A DNA stretch of 64,000 nucleotides from Dysidea avara (taxonomy: Eukaryota; Porifera; Demospongiae; Dictyoceratida; Dysideidae): assembly GCF_963678975.1 (NCBI RefSeq), contig NC_089280.1, forward strand, positions 18,839,863 through 18,903,862, in the 5' to 3' direction. The position numbers and the translations under genes were made by a program. Below the pieces are notes generated by a model, which was given only the letters and a program-made list of their open reading frames with translations, did no database searches and was not told where the DNA came from. This document shows, one piece after another, positions 10,827 to 22,363 of the stretch (within the stretch, counting starts at the first letter, position 1; each line of letters opens with the position of its first letter).

Positions 10827-12549
10827 CAGGGGCGGATCCAGAATTTTCCAAAGGGAGGGGCTAAGCTGGAAGAGGATATACATATTGGTAGCTAGGTAGC
10901 TCAAGAAGTATTGGTGTCATAAGAACATTAGTGTGTGAAGCCCACTAGCATGCAAAGCATGCCAAACTAGGGGGGTCTGGGGCATGCCCCCAACTAGGAA
11001 AATTTTGAAATTTAGGATATTTATATTGTATCTGGGAGTATTTTCAGGACTTTTTAGCATGTGATTTTCAAGGCTGATCCAACCATTAGCATCACAATAT
11101 TCTAGCTAGTTACATAATAAACACACGCTGATAGTTACCACTATTTAATGGATCAGCTGCCTTGGTAATTATAATAAAATGTGTAAGGTGCAAGGGTAAA
11201 CAGCAACCTGGTGATAAAGAGTGATCCATCAAAGTTACCCATACAGTAGATTGCCAATAGACTGTACACAGCTATGTGAACAGATTCAGGAAGCGGAGGC
11301 TCTGAGCTTGTTTTCTCCTATTGGTTTTTATAGCTACTAGGAGGATGGGACCTACATCTACACTGACCAACTAATATCTTACAAAAACTTCCCTCTATAT
11401 GCTGGCTGAAAAGTAGAATGATTACAATTATGGGTTTGATGTCAGTTGGTTTATTTCATCAAGGTCTGTTGTAATATCATCAGTCATTAATACCCTCTAA
11501 TGTTAATCCCAGGCCCGTACACAGGATTCTCAAAAGGGGGGTTATAAATTGAATTGGTAGACAATCTAGGTCAGACACTGAGAAATGTCTAATATTCATT
11601 GTCATGAAAGTAGCCACATTCTACAAGATGATGGCCTTTATGGGTTATTTCAAGCAAATTTCCATTAGTTAGTACGTTGTAGCCAAGTAGCTACTTGTAA
11701 TCAGCACTAGAAAGCATATGTCAAATGTACCTTTAAATAAAAAATATAAGTACTGTTATAAAATAGGAACCCCCTTGAACACCCCTGCATGCCTGAATCC
11801 AATGCCTCATGCCTGAATCCTGAATCTGATACAGGCCTCTGAATCCAACCTTGCCCAGGAAAAAGACTAGAACTATATCATGACTGCTAACGTTATGTGC
11901 AACACTGCATTCTTCTGTGCTGCGTCTTGTTTTGCTTAAAGCAGTTAGCTACAAGCTTTGTGAAGTTGGGTGCAACTAAACTGATATTCCGTGCAGATAT
12001 AATCCACTTCATGATGTAATCACACCTAGAATAGAGGGTATAGAATGGTTGGGTGAATAGGCCATGGCTAGTCTACTTATCAGATTGTTGGCCATACATG
12101 TGGTACAGCCAGCTTGGCAAGATGGCTGAGTTACTGAATACTGTTAACAAAATCACACTTTGAAAAAACATCATTATAAGTCACATAAATAAACAAGAGC
12201 TAAATATTTTAGTTAAGACTTATCTCTTATTCATATCGGAAAATATCTGCCAATTGACCATCTAAAGGCATTAAAGCAAAACCCACAATCCAAAGTTTTG
12301 TAGCTACGGAATTGCAACCCACAATTGAAATTATTTCCTGGAGGGCCTGGGGAACAAAGGATAAACTTCTTCTACAATGATATTAACCAATAGGTATAGT
12401 ATATAGACATTAATAATGTTGTTAGTATTTTTTTGTTTCTTAAATTAAGTTTGCTTTTGACTAACATAGAGGGTTTTGGCTATAATATAACTAAGTACTG
12501 GTCAATACTGGCAGGGAGAGGCTTCAGCCCCCCCCCCCATCCGCCCCTG
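10827..12549. mobile_element. 1.72-kb element, CAGGGGCGGATCCAG ends, 5-bp TSD
   Basis: Ends are CAGGGGCGGATCCAG and CATCCGCCCCTG. The duplication CATGG is exact at 10822-10826 and 12550-12554. Beside the right end lies a run of C, a trait shared with sister copies at 20483, 30415, 37716 and 42458. No transposase frame was seen. Related ends occur in hAT-like elements, some of which make 5-bp duplications. Confidence 0.75.
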
Positions 12550-14760
12550 CATGGTTACCAAATATGATACAACCTGTCAAATCTATTCTACTCTCATGTG
12601 CATGGTATACAACTTATATCTTTTAAGCTGGTTACTTTTCTGTTACTCTGTAAATAGCGAAATTTGGCTGGGAGTTACCCAGTTACACAGTTACCACATA
12701 TGATGCTACTTTTCAAATCCATTCAACACTCACATGCATGTTATACAACTTGTATCTTTATTTCAGCTGGTTACTTTTCTGTTACTCTGTAAATCGTGAA
12801 ATTTGGCTGGAGGTTACCCAGTTACATGGTTACCACATATGATGCTACTTGTCAAATCCATTCTACCATCTTGTGCATAGTATACAACTTGCATCTTTTA
12901 AGCTGGTTACTTTTCTGTTACTCTGTAAATGGTGAAATTTGGCTGGAAGTTACCCAGTTACATGGTTACCACATATGATGCTACTTGTCAAATCCATTCT
13001 ACCCTCACGTGCATGGTATACAACTTGCATCTTTTAAGCTGGTTACTTTTCTGTTACTCTGTAAATGGTGAAATTTGGCCGGAGGTTACCCAGTTACATG
13101 GTTACCACATATGATGCTACTTGTCATATCCATTCTACCCTCACGTGCATGGTATACAACTTACATCTTTATTTCAGCTGGTTACTTTTCTGTTATTCTG
13201 TAAATAATGAAATTTGGCTGAGAGTTACCCAGTTACATGGTTACCACATATGATGCTCCTTGTCAAATCCATTCTACCCTCACGTGCATGGTATACAACT
13301 TACATCTTTATTTTAGCTGGTTACTTTTCTGTTACTCTAGAAATAATGAAATTTGGCTGAGAGTTACCCAGTTACATGGTTACCACATATGATGCTACTT
13401 GTCAAATCCATTCTACCCTCTCGTGCATAGTATACAACTTGCATCTTTTAAGCTGGTTACTTTTCTGTTACTCTGTAAATGGTGAAATTTGGCTGGAGGT
13501 TACCCAGTTACATGGTTACAACATATGATGCTACTTGTCAAATCCATTCTACACTCACATCCATGGTATACAACTTACATCTTTATTTCAGCTGGTTACT
13601 TTTCTGTTACTCTAGAAATAATGAAATTTGGCTGAGAGTTACCCAGTTACATGGTTACCACATATGATGCTAATTGTCAAATCCATTCTACACTCACATG
13701 CATGGTATACAACTTGCATCTTTAAAGCTGGTTACTTTTCTGTTACTCTGTACATGGTGAAATTTGGCCGGAGGTTACCCAGTTACATGGTTACCACATA
13801 TGATGCTACTTGTCATATCCATTCTACCCTCACGTGCATGGTATACAACTTACATCTTTATTTCAGCTGGTTACTTTTCTGTTACTCTGTAAATAATGAA
13901 ATTTGGCTGAGAGTTACCCAGTTACATGGTTACCACATATGATGCTCCTTGTCAAATCCATTCTACCCTCACGTGCATGGTATACAACTTACATCTTTAT
14001 TTTAGCTGGTTACTTTTCTGTTACTCTAGAAATAATGAAATTTGGCTGAGAGTTACCCAGTTACATGGTTACCACATATGATGCTACTTGTCAAATCCAT
14101 TCTACCCTCTCGTGCATAGTATACAACTTGCATCTTTTAAGCTGGTTACTTTTCTGTTACTCTGTAAATGGTGAAATTTGGCTGGAGGTTACCCAGTTAC
14201 ATGGTTACAACATATGATGCTACTTGTCAAATCCATTCTACACTCACATCCATGGTATACAACTTACATCTTTATTTCAGCTGGTTACTTTTCTGTTACT
14301 CTAGAAATAATGAAATTTGGCTGAGAGTTACCCAGTTACATGGTTACCACATATGATGCTAATTGTCAAATCCATTCTACACTCACATGCATGGTATACA
14401 ACTTGCATCTTTAAAGCTGGTTACTTTTCTGTTACTCTGTAAATGGTGAAATTTGGCTGGAAGTTACCCAGTTACATGGTTACCACATATGATGCTACTT
14501 GTCAAATCCATTCTACTCTCACGTTCATGGTATACAACTTGTATCTTTATTTTGGCTAGTTAAATTTCTGTTACTCTGTAAATGCTGAAATTTGTTTGGT
14601 AGTTACCCAGTTACCACATATCATACTACACGTACTTGTCAAATCCATTTTACTCTCATCACTATACAACTTACATCTTGATTTAGGCTGGTTACTAGTT
14701 ATATACTGAAATGGCTGTTAGTTACCCAGTTTGATGGTTTCCATTTGTCATTCCACTTTT
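12550..14760. repeat. ~137-bp minisatellite, main block with a 689-bp higher-order unit
   Basis: About 16 units repeat the words GTTACCACATATGATGCTAC, CAAATCCATTCTACCCTCAC, GTGCATGGTATACAACTT and CTGGTTACTTTTCTGTTACT. Units alternate between a TTTTAAGC form and a TTTATTTCAGC form. The segment 13065-13753 recurs almost base for base at 13754-14442, a 689-bp block of five units. Units after 14500 decay steadily. Confidence 0.9.
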
Positions 14761-16319
14761 TAAATCCATTCTGCTCAAATGTTAGCTTCTTTGTTAGTTA
14801 TCTAAATACAATCTCCACTAGGTTTTTCATTCATGATTTTGCTTGTCGTTCCCGGACTCATGTTTAGAATTACAATTTGGAGTACTGGCTAGTCAGCAAT
14901 TTGCTGTTGGAGCCCAGGGGCACAGTGTAGCTAGCTACTGCGCTTTATAACATTTTGTTACTTTGTTACCTTTGTTACTATGTAACCCTTCCCAAAACTC
15001 AACATCACCCTCTCCACGTATCAAGCCATATCTATTAGTTTAGATTGAAACATATGTTTTCGAGAATGACTAGTTTGAAATTTGAATTTAGTCGCCCCCA
15101 CGTAATTTGCTCTCTAAGAATGACGCAGAGCACAACTGCGGTCACTGGGCATTGATGAACTGGCGCTCTATGTAGTTAATCAGTGCATAAAGCCACAAAG
15201 AAGTGTGCTGCCATAGATTATAGTCCACAGATATAATCTATGGTGCTGCATACCATCGTTCGTTTTTAACAAATTTAGTCGCCCCCACCGTGACGTAATT
15301 TGTCCCTCTAAGGGCGCGGCTTAAAGAATGACACAATACAACTGTGGTTACCAGATTTTGACACAAGCTGCGAGTAATTAGCACATGTAGCTAGCCAATT
15401 GTCACCATGCATTATTACATTTTATAGCACCCCCACGCAAAAATTATACATGTAATTACAATATACAGAGGACACATGAATGCCAAAAATTTTTCACAAC
15501 AATAATGTAAGAATTGTACAATAATGACTGTAATATAACAGCTATGAAATGTTTTCCAGTGGCCCGCCATGGTAGCAAGTCTCACATGACGGCATGTATA
15601 TTCATCCAATCCAAGCACAATGGGAGTAACACGTAAGTATGATGACAAGTTGGTATGACTCCATTTGTAGAATCCAGATGAGTGGGTGTGGCTCCAGTAT
15701 GTCTAAACAGTTAACAAACATTCCTGTTATAAATACGTGCTAGAGTTGCAATATAATAGCATAGTATTTAAATGCAACAATACATAGTCTCCATTGCATC
15801 ACTATCAAACAACACTAAGTGGAGGATATTGTTGCATCTCTAGTATGTACACTCTATCAGTACAACCTGTCTTAATGGCCACCAGTATAGAAAGACAACC
15901 TCTCTTGAAAAGCCAATTCCAATTGAGAATTTATACACTGTTACCTGCTTATTGAGTGAAGGTGGCAATAAACAAGTTCCACCGTAATTTATACACATGA
16001 TCTGATCCTGTATGTTCTGTCAGTGGATGAGATCCACTTGGCCAGGACAAAATGTGACCCAAATGTCCTGGATGATCCATACTCAACCCACTTATGACCC
16101 AGTGGCACAATGGAACTGAGTATAGAGAATACATTTATATTTATTTCTAAGATGTGTGGATGTGTGGACACATTACAACATTACATGTACATTCAAGACA
16201 TGCTACGTACTGTTTTAGCATTTCAAGTCACCACATTATGTACGGAACAGTCAACAATGCTTCATAGTGCCCATCAGTAAACCTGAAGAAAAGTTACGAA
16301 AAATAAAAATTCACATAAG

Positions 16320-16496
16320 TACAATGAAACCTCATTAATATGGCCAGCTGTGGAACCAAAAATTTGGCCTGAATAACAAGGTGGCCTTATGAATGAGGTC
16401 ATAAAGTACTGCTTAGCTATATTTGGGATCTACTAGAGGTGGCCAATATGAGGTGGTCTTATTAAAGAGGTGGCCGCTAAGTGAGGTTTCACTGTA
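16320..16496. mobile_element. Tigger/pogo-like MITE, copy 2
   Basis: This is the counterpart of 4532-4710, with ends TACAATGAAACCTCATTAAT and AGTGAGGTTTCACTGTA. The shared position in both large repeats dates it to before the duplication. Confidence 0.6.
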
Positions 16497-17624
16497 CATA
16501 CAGTTCACAATGGTGAACAATATTAATGGTTAACAATATACACTGAAACCTGCAGGTCACTTGTGGAAGATTGCTCTCTACACAAAATGACACATTCAGA
16601 GATGGATGATACAGTAACACATTGTGACTTCAATACTCGTGATGTGTCACTGCTAGGCAGCAACCATATACACGGCACTGCCAATGCACAACATCGCACT
16701 TGCTTGTACACACAATTTTGCTCAAGATTTTACAAATTGATAATTAGGGGGTGTGGAAACTAGCTGCTCGCTCGAAAGACTGTGTGGCAGCTGTTTCCCT
16801 TCTGTACAAGTGGCCACCAAGACAGGTCCACTGTGGATGAAAGCCAGGCATTAGATATTTGGTATTTCATGTGTTGAAGGCATTCTAGGGCTTCTGGTAG
16901 TCTCAAATCTCACCACAGTTTAACTCAGGCAGTGTTGTGGTCACTGCTAAACCGCTGGAATGCTGTGTTATGTGAAAAATATATCCTATGGATAATGACT
17001 TCATCACTTTCTTCATCAGGAACTTATAAGGACCAATAGTGAAACTTTTTACACTTTGGGCTGACAGCCAACTGCCTAAGTCTGAAGCAGTGCCTTTGAT
17101 GCTCTAACAGATTGGCTGCCCCCTTGCTGCCAGCACTCACTGTCTCATACGTTGTCACACACTAAATCCATCTCTATAGCCAGTTAGAACAGTATGCTTC
17201 TTACCTTTTTTAAGGCGCAAAATGCAGCCACCTCTTTAAAAAGCTAGGTCAGAAATTTTTTGTCCCTACGGCCTGAATAATGACCAGCTTTCACTGTACT
17301 ATTAGTGATTAGTGATCATGGAGGATTATTTATTAAGATACTAAGATATACAAACGCTACAACCTCTAAATATAGCAGTAAACTTTTTACCCTGGTCCAA
17401 TGTCTCTTGAATAATGGTGAGAGACTCTACTGTGACAAATACATGTTTATCATGATATGTGCTAATCGCCTTTTTACAATTAAGTTTTACAACACCAATA
17501 CATGTATAATTAAACTCACCAATTGTGACTAAATCCCTTCAACACGAAAAGACAAGTAATGAGACAACCTTGGAGACAACAGCCTCACAAGCCTATTCTG
17601 GTGCGCTTATTTAGTAGTAATATA

Positions 17625-18017
17625 ATCAACAAAGAAACTTCTACTTCAACAGACTTCCTCGAACCTTCAACAGCTTACCAGCAATTGACCTAACTCAACC
17701 CTTTGTTACCATTAAATTTCAACTAACTAAAATCCTATGGCAGCATTTTATAAGAAACTTCGATCCAGACAACCAGCATAGTTTCCATTTTACATGTCCT
17801 TGTAGCATCTGCTCCAAACATCCCAAGCCACCTAACTTTGATACATTTAGCAGCTAATTGTAATTATATAAGCAATGATAAGTACTTAATTTAAGTTATG
17901 GGATCCGGTACTTACCAGATTACCTTTAGTGCAATTGTATACAAACTCACTTTTATTGTTGTACAACCATGTACACCTGTAACATTGCACTATAAAGCTA
18001 ATAATTGAATTGAATTG
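17625..18017 (+). mobile_element. LINE 3' end (CR1/L2-like), 5'-truncated
   Basis: The open frame from 17625 encodes the end of a LINE reverse transcriptase: NFYFNRLPRTFNSLPAIDL, then a Cys motif (FTCPCSICSK) and a stop. About 150 bp of 3' sequence follow, ending in TTGAAT repeats. AATATA flanks it at 17619-17624 and 18018-18023. The uninterrupted site is visible in copy 1 near 6176-6184 (AGTAATATAAATTTT). It is recent compared with the large duplication. Confidence 0.85.
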
Positions 18018-18453
18018 AATATAAATTTTAAAGGCGTTTATTTACTACAGGACATAATTACGCACCCCCTCTATTGTCTCTGTACATACTTGCCTTTTCT
18101 TTACTATTCTCATTTCATTTCACAAGATCTCTTGGCAGGGGCGTAGCTTCTTCACTTGAATTAGTCAATGCTTGAAGTAGATCGAGATACTCTAATAGAA
18201 CAGTCACATTTCTACAAGTGCTATATTTTTATACTGTAAAGTGTGTAAGTAGCTAGTAATTTAAACTATACAATCCAATGCTAAGCAGAAGTTGTAACTA
18301 TGCTAAATATTGATTGCAGTGTTACAGCTATTTTGTGACTGCTCTAATAGAGTATTTTGATCGTTTTAATGCAGTACAAGATGAAAGGCAAAGTGTTATT
18401 AAGGGTTTACTAGTTAAAATGGGTGTTAGTTGACTGCAGTTGCATGCCACTAA

Positions 18454-18648
18454 CAGGGCCGCCCAGAGAAATTAGGGGGCCCAGGGAAAAGAGTTAAAGA
18501 GGGGCCCAGGGGCAAGGAAGGATCTAGATCCTGACTGCTCTATTAGAGTATATCGATCTTTCTTTAAACAGGCAATCAAGGGGCCCCTTTTGGGCTGGGG
18601 CAGGGGGAAAATAACCCCCCCCCCCCCCCCCCCATGTGGGCGGCCCTG
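18454..18648. mobile_element. hAT-like MITE, copy 2
   Basis: This is the counterpart of 6604-6794, with GCCACTAA at 18446-18453 and 18649-18656. A run of about 19 C at 18615-18633 replaces the CCCCAGTTACCCCC stretch of copy 1. Confidence 0.8.
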
Positions 18649-18773
18649 GCCACTAAAATTACAGTTATATTTTAATATTCTGTCACTGTAATCTAGGGTT
18701 TCTGTCAAAACCATGGAAACTCACCTACTGTTATCAACAGTGCATTGCTTATTCTAACAAAAAGTATTGAAAT

Positions 18774-19388
18774 CCCATCCAAAAACAGCTGTAAAAAAGT
18801 GCACGTCCAAGTAAAGCAGAGTTAACTGCAACAAAAAGTAATGATATCATAATGCGGCCATGTACGAGGTGTGCAAGTTGTAAAATTAATATTAGCTAAT
18901 CAGATAATACAATGTTATTGTTAAAGTGTTAATGAGAACTATGTGATGCTGCTAGTTTTTAAGTGTGTGAGCATCTTCATAAATGCCACACAAATTTAAT
19001 TCTCAATAAAGCAATGTGTATAGATTCTCTGATAGCAATAAATAGTTTGAGTTTGGCCGCCTTTCCTGTATATGGCAATGCTACGAACAAAGGAAAGGTG
19101 GCCAATTTCAAACTATTTATTGCTATCAGAGAATCTATACACATTGCTTTATTGAGAATTAAATTTGTGTGGCATTTATGAAGATGCTCACACACTTATA
19201 AACTAGCAGCACATAGTTCTCATTAACACTTTAACAATAACATTGTATTATCTGATTAGCTAATATGAATTTTACAACTTGCATACCTCGTACATGGCCG
19301 CATTATGATATCATTACTTTTTTTCGCAGTTAACTCTGCTTTACTTGGATGCGCACTTTTTTACAGTTATAAGCTGTTTTTGGATGGG
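18774..19388. mobile_element. Long palindromic foldback element, copy 2
   Basis: This is the counterpart of 6914-7543. Here the inverse ends extend to AATCCCATCC and GGATGGGATT. Confidence 0.75.
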
Positions 19389-19439
19389 ATTATATATATA
19401 CATGTAATAATGCATTTATTACATGTTAATTATTCCCTA

Positions 19440-20482
19440 CAGATAACTTGTTTGCAACTCTCTACAGGGTGATTTGTTTGTAGTTGAACTCCCTACAAGG
19501 TAACTTCTTCTAGCTGATCTTTCTACAGGGCGATTTGTTTGTAGCTGATTTTCTTTACAGGGCGATTTGTTTACAGCTGAACTCTCTACATGGTAGTTTC
19601 TTTGTAGCTGAACTCTCTACAATGTGACTTTTTCTAGATGAACTCTCTGCAATGTGACTTGTTTCTAGCTGATCTCTCTTCAAGGTAACTTGCTTGTAGC
19701 TGAACTCTCTACAGGTGATTTGTTTGCAGCTGAACTCTCTACATGATGGTTTCTTTAATTTATAGCTGAACTCTCTACAAGGTGACTTCTTCTAGCTGAT
19801 CTCTCTACAGGGTGATTTGTTTATAGTTGAACTCTCTACAGGTGATTTGTTTGTAGCTGAACTCTCTAAAGGGTGATTTGTTTGTAGTTGAACCCCTTAC
19901 ATTGTGTCTATTTTCTAGCTGATCTCTCTACAGGGTGATTTGTTTGTAGCTGATCTCTCTGCAGGTTGATTTGTTTGTAGCTGAAATCTCTACAGGGTGA
20001 TTTGTTTCTAGCTGATCTCTCTACAGGGTGATTTTTTGTAGCTGACCTCTCTTCAGGGTGATTTGTTTCTAACTGATTACTCTACAGGTTGATTTGTTTG
20101 TAGCTGTAATCTCTACAGGGTGTATTGCTTGTAGCTGAACTCCTTACATTGTGTCTAGTTTCTAGCTGATCTCTGTACAGGGTGATTTGTTTGTAGCTGA
20201 TCTCTCTACAAGTTGATTTGTTTGTAGCTGATCTCTCTACAGGGTAATTTGTTTGTAGCTGAACTATCTATAAGGTGATTTGTTTTGTACCTGATCTATC
20301 TACAGGTTGATTTGTTTGTAGTTGAAATTTCTACAGGGTGATTTGTTTGTAGCTTATCTCTCTACAAGTTGATTTGTGTGTAGCTGATCTCTCTGCAGGT
20401 TGATTTGTTTGTAGCCGATCTCTCTACAGGGTAATTTGTTTGTAGCTGAACTATCTATAAGGTGATTTGTTTGTAGCTGATC
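19440..20482. repeat. 31-bp minisatellite, left block
   Basis: The unit is GTAGCTGATCTCTCTACAGG followed by GTGATTTGTTT; many units have GAACTC for GATCTC. About 33 copies lie here. The array is broken at 20482 by a 5-bp-TSD element and resumes at 21378. There are no unique spacers and no coding potential. Confidence 0.92.
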
Positions 20483-21377
20483 CAGGGGTGGATCCAGGAC
20501 CTGGCAAATGGAGGGGCACAAACAGGCCAAGTTGTGGGTGGTTGGGGAGAGCCAGCTGCAGATTCTCTTGTTAGCTAGTTGGGCCATACCTATTTGATCT
20601 TATGTTACGCGGGCAAAATTATTTTAAATTTGGGTAGGTAGGTCGGTTTGAATGAAAATGATAAAACTTTTAAACACAAGCATACAAAATGCAAATAATG
20701 AATGTAGCTATAATAGTACATACACAGTTAAAAATCTAGGTTTCATACTCTTCTATTAGCATCAGATATCTACAAAAGAGCTTTCCCGTCGTATTCTACA
20801 ATTTTAGAGCATTGGACGATTTTCAGTGGTTCCTTTTGGACTATATCACGAGGGTGCTGATGATGCGTTGTCTTTAATTAAGTACACATGATCTGCACAC
20901 GTAATTATTTCATTTGAAGAAAAATGTAGTCGGTCGGGCCCGCGCAACATAAGATCAAATAGGTATGGCCTTGCTGCATTTTTGAAGTAGCAAATAATAC
21001 ACCTTTTAGTAGTATCTCACTGTTGATTTTTACCATTTTGGCCTTTGCAGATGGTTGTGAAGTATTAAAAGCTGTTTAAAAGGTTCTGAATTCCTTAAAC
21101 AACAGCAATACGATAATTATTTTAGAGATGCTTAGTAAACACAAAGGTGCAGGGTGACGGTTTCATAGCTAATTTGATTTTGGTTTGTTTTGGTTTCAGG
21201 CGGATTTTTAATAAATGCTAATAAAGTGTGTATATTGCATAATATTCGTGAGTTATATAAACTGATATTGGCCTGACACAAAGTTTAGTATTTTAATCAG
21301 ACGTATGGCTCCTTCACAAGGTAAGGTGGGGGGGGGGAGGGGTTTGCCCCAAATGCCCCATCCTGGATCTGCCATTG
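20483..21377. mobile_element. 895-bp element in the 31-bp array, 5-bp TSD
   Basis: Ends are CAGGGGTGGATCCAG and CTGGATCTGCCATTG. TGATC is duplicated at 20478-20482 and 21378-21382. A G run sits near the right end. It contains a Harbinger-like MITE (20582-20970). Its right half is related to 46520-46941. Confidence 0.82.
20582..20970. mobile_element. Harbinger-like MITE, 3-bp TSD
   Basis: Ends are GGCCATACCTATTTGATCTT and its inverse. TTG flanks it at 20579-20581 and 20971-20973. A sister copy at 27012-27395 is flanked by TTA. The relative of the host element near 46500 lacks this insertion. Confidence 0.78.
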
Positions 21378-21382
21378 TGATC

Positions 21383-22337
21383 TCTCTGTAGGTTGATTTG
21401 TTTTAGCTGAACTCTCTACAGGGTGATCTGCTTGTAGCTGAACTCCTTACATTGTGTCTAGTTTCTAGCTGATCTCTCTACAGGGTGATTTGTTTGTAGC
21501 TAAAATCTCTACAGGGTAATTTGTTTTTAGCTGAACTCTCTATAAGGTGATTTGTTTGTAGCTGATCTCTCTGCAGGTTAATTTGTTTTAGCTGAAATCT
21601 CTACAGGGTGATTTGCTTCTAGCTGAACTCCTTACATCTTGTCTAGTTTCTAGCTGGTCTCTCTACAGGGTGATTTGTTTGTAGCTGATCTCTCTACAAG
21701 TTGATTTGTGTCATGTAGCTGATCTCTCTGCAGGTTGATTTGTTTGTAGCCGATCTCTCTACAGGGTAATTTGTTTGTAGTTGAACTCTCTATAAGGTGA
21801 TTTGTTTGTAGCTGATCTCTCTGCAGGTTGATTTGTTTTAGCTGAACTCTCTATAGGGTGATTTGCTTCTAGCTGAACTCCCACATCTAGTTTCTAGCTA
21901 ATGTCTCTACAGGGTGACTTTTTGTAGCTGAACTCTCCTCAGGGTGATTCGTTTCTAGCTTATCTGTCTACAGGCTGATTAGTGTGTAACTGATCTCTCT
22001 ACAAGCTGATTTGTTTGTAGCTGATCTCTCTGCAGGTTGATTTGTTTCTAGCTGACCTCTCTCCACAGTGACTTGCGTGTAGCTGAATTCTGTAGAGCTT
22101 AATTGTAGCTGAGCTCTCTACAGGGTGCATGACTTGTTTATAGCTGAACTCTCTTCAGTGTGACTTGCAATGTTCTGAATCTCTACAGTGATATATTTGT
22201 AGCTTAACTCTCCACAGGGTGACTTGCTTCCAGTTAAACTGTCTATAAGAGTAACTGTTTGCGGCTGAACTCCCTACAGAATAACTTGCAATGTAATAGA
22301 ACTCTATAATGGAGTAAGCTGAATGCTCTATTAGGGT
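21383..22337. repeat. 31-bp minisatellite, right block
   Basis: About 30 further copies of the GTAGCTGAACTCTCTACAGG-type unit become more diverged toward 22300. The array ends at a copy of the dispersed motif GACTGTTCTATTAGAGTATC (22338). Confidence 0.9.
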
Positions 22338-22363
22338 GACTGTTCTATTAGAGTATCTCGATC

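Larger units (their letters stand above)
15043..19391. repeat. Large direct duplication, copy 2 (~4.35 kb)
   Basis: This is colinear with 2681-7543. It lacks the MULE-like element at 3313 and the Harbinger-like element at 5683 and carries an extra LINE fragment at 17625-18017. No gene was recognised inside. Confidence 0.85.

Noticed and set aside
12796-14356. Repeated 60-104-codon frames (MVKFGWRLPSYMVTTY...)
   Set aside because: They are satellite units read through; they follow the repeat period and show no protein-level conservation beyond that of the DNA.
2681-19391. Idea that the two large direct repeats are termini of one giant element
   Set aside because: They are 4-5 kb, the DNA between them is satellite with unrelated insertions, and no coding core was seen; duplication is simpler.
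19440-22337. Regular 31-bp repeats resembling a CRISPR array
   Set aside because: Units are head to tail with no unique spacers, no cas genes, and the setting is an animal genome.
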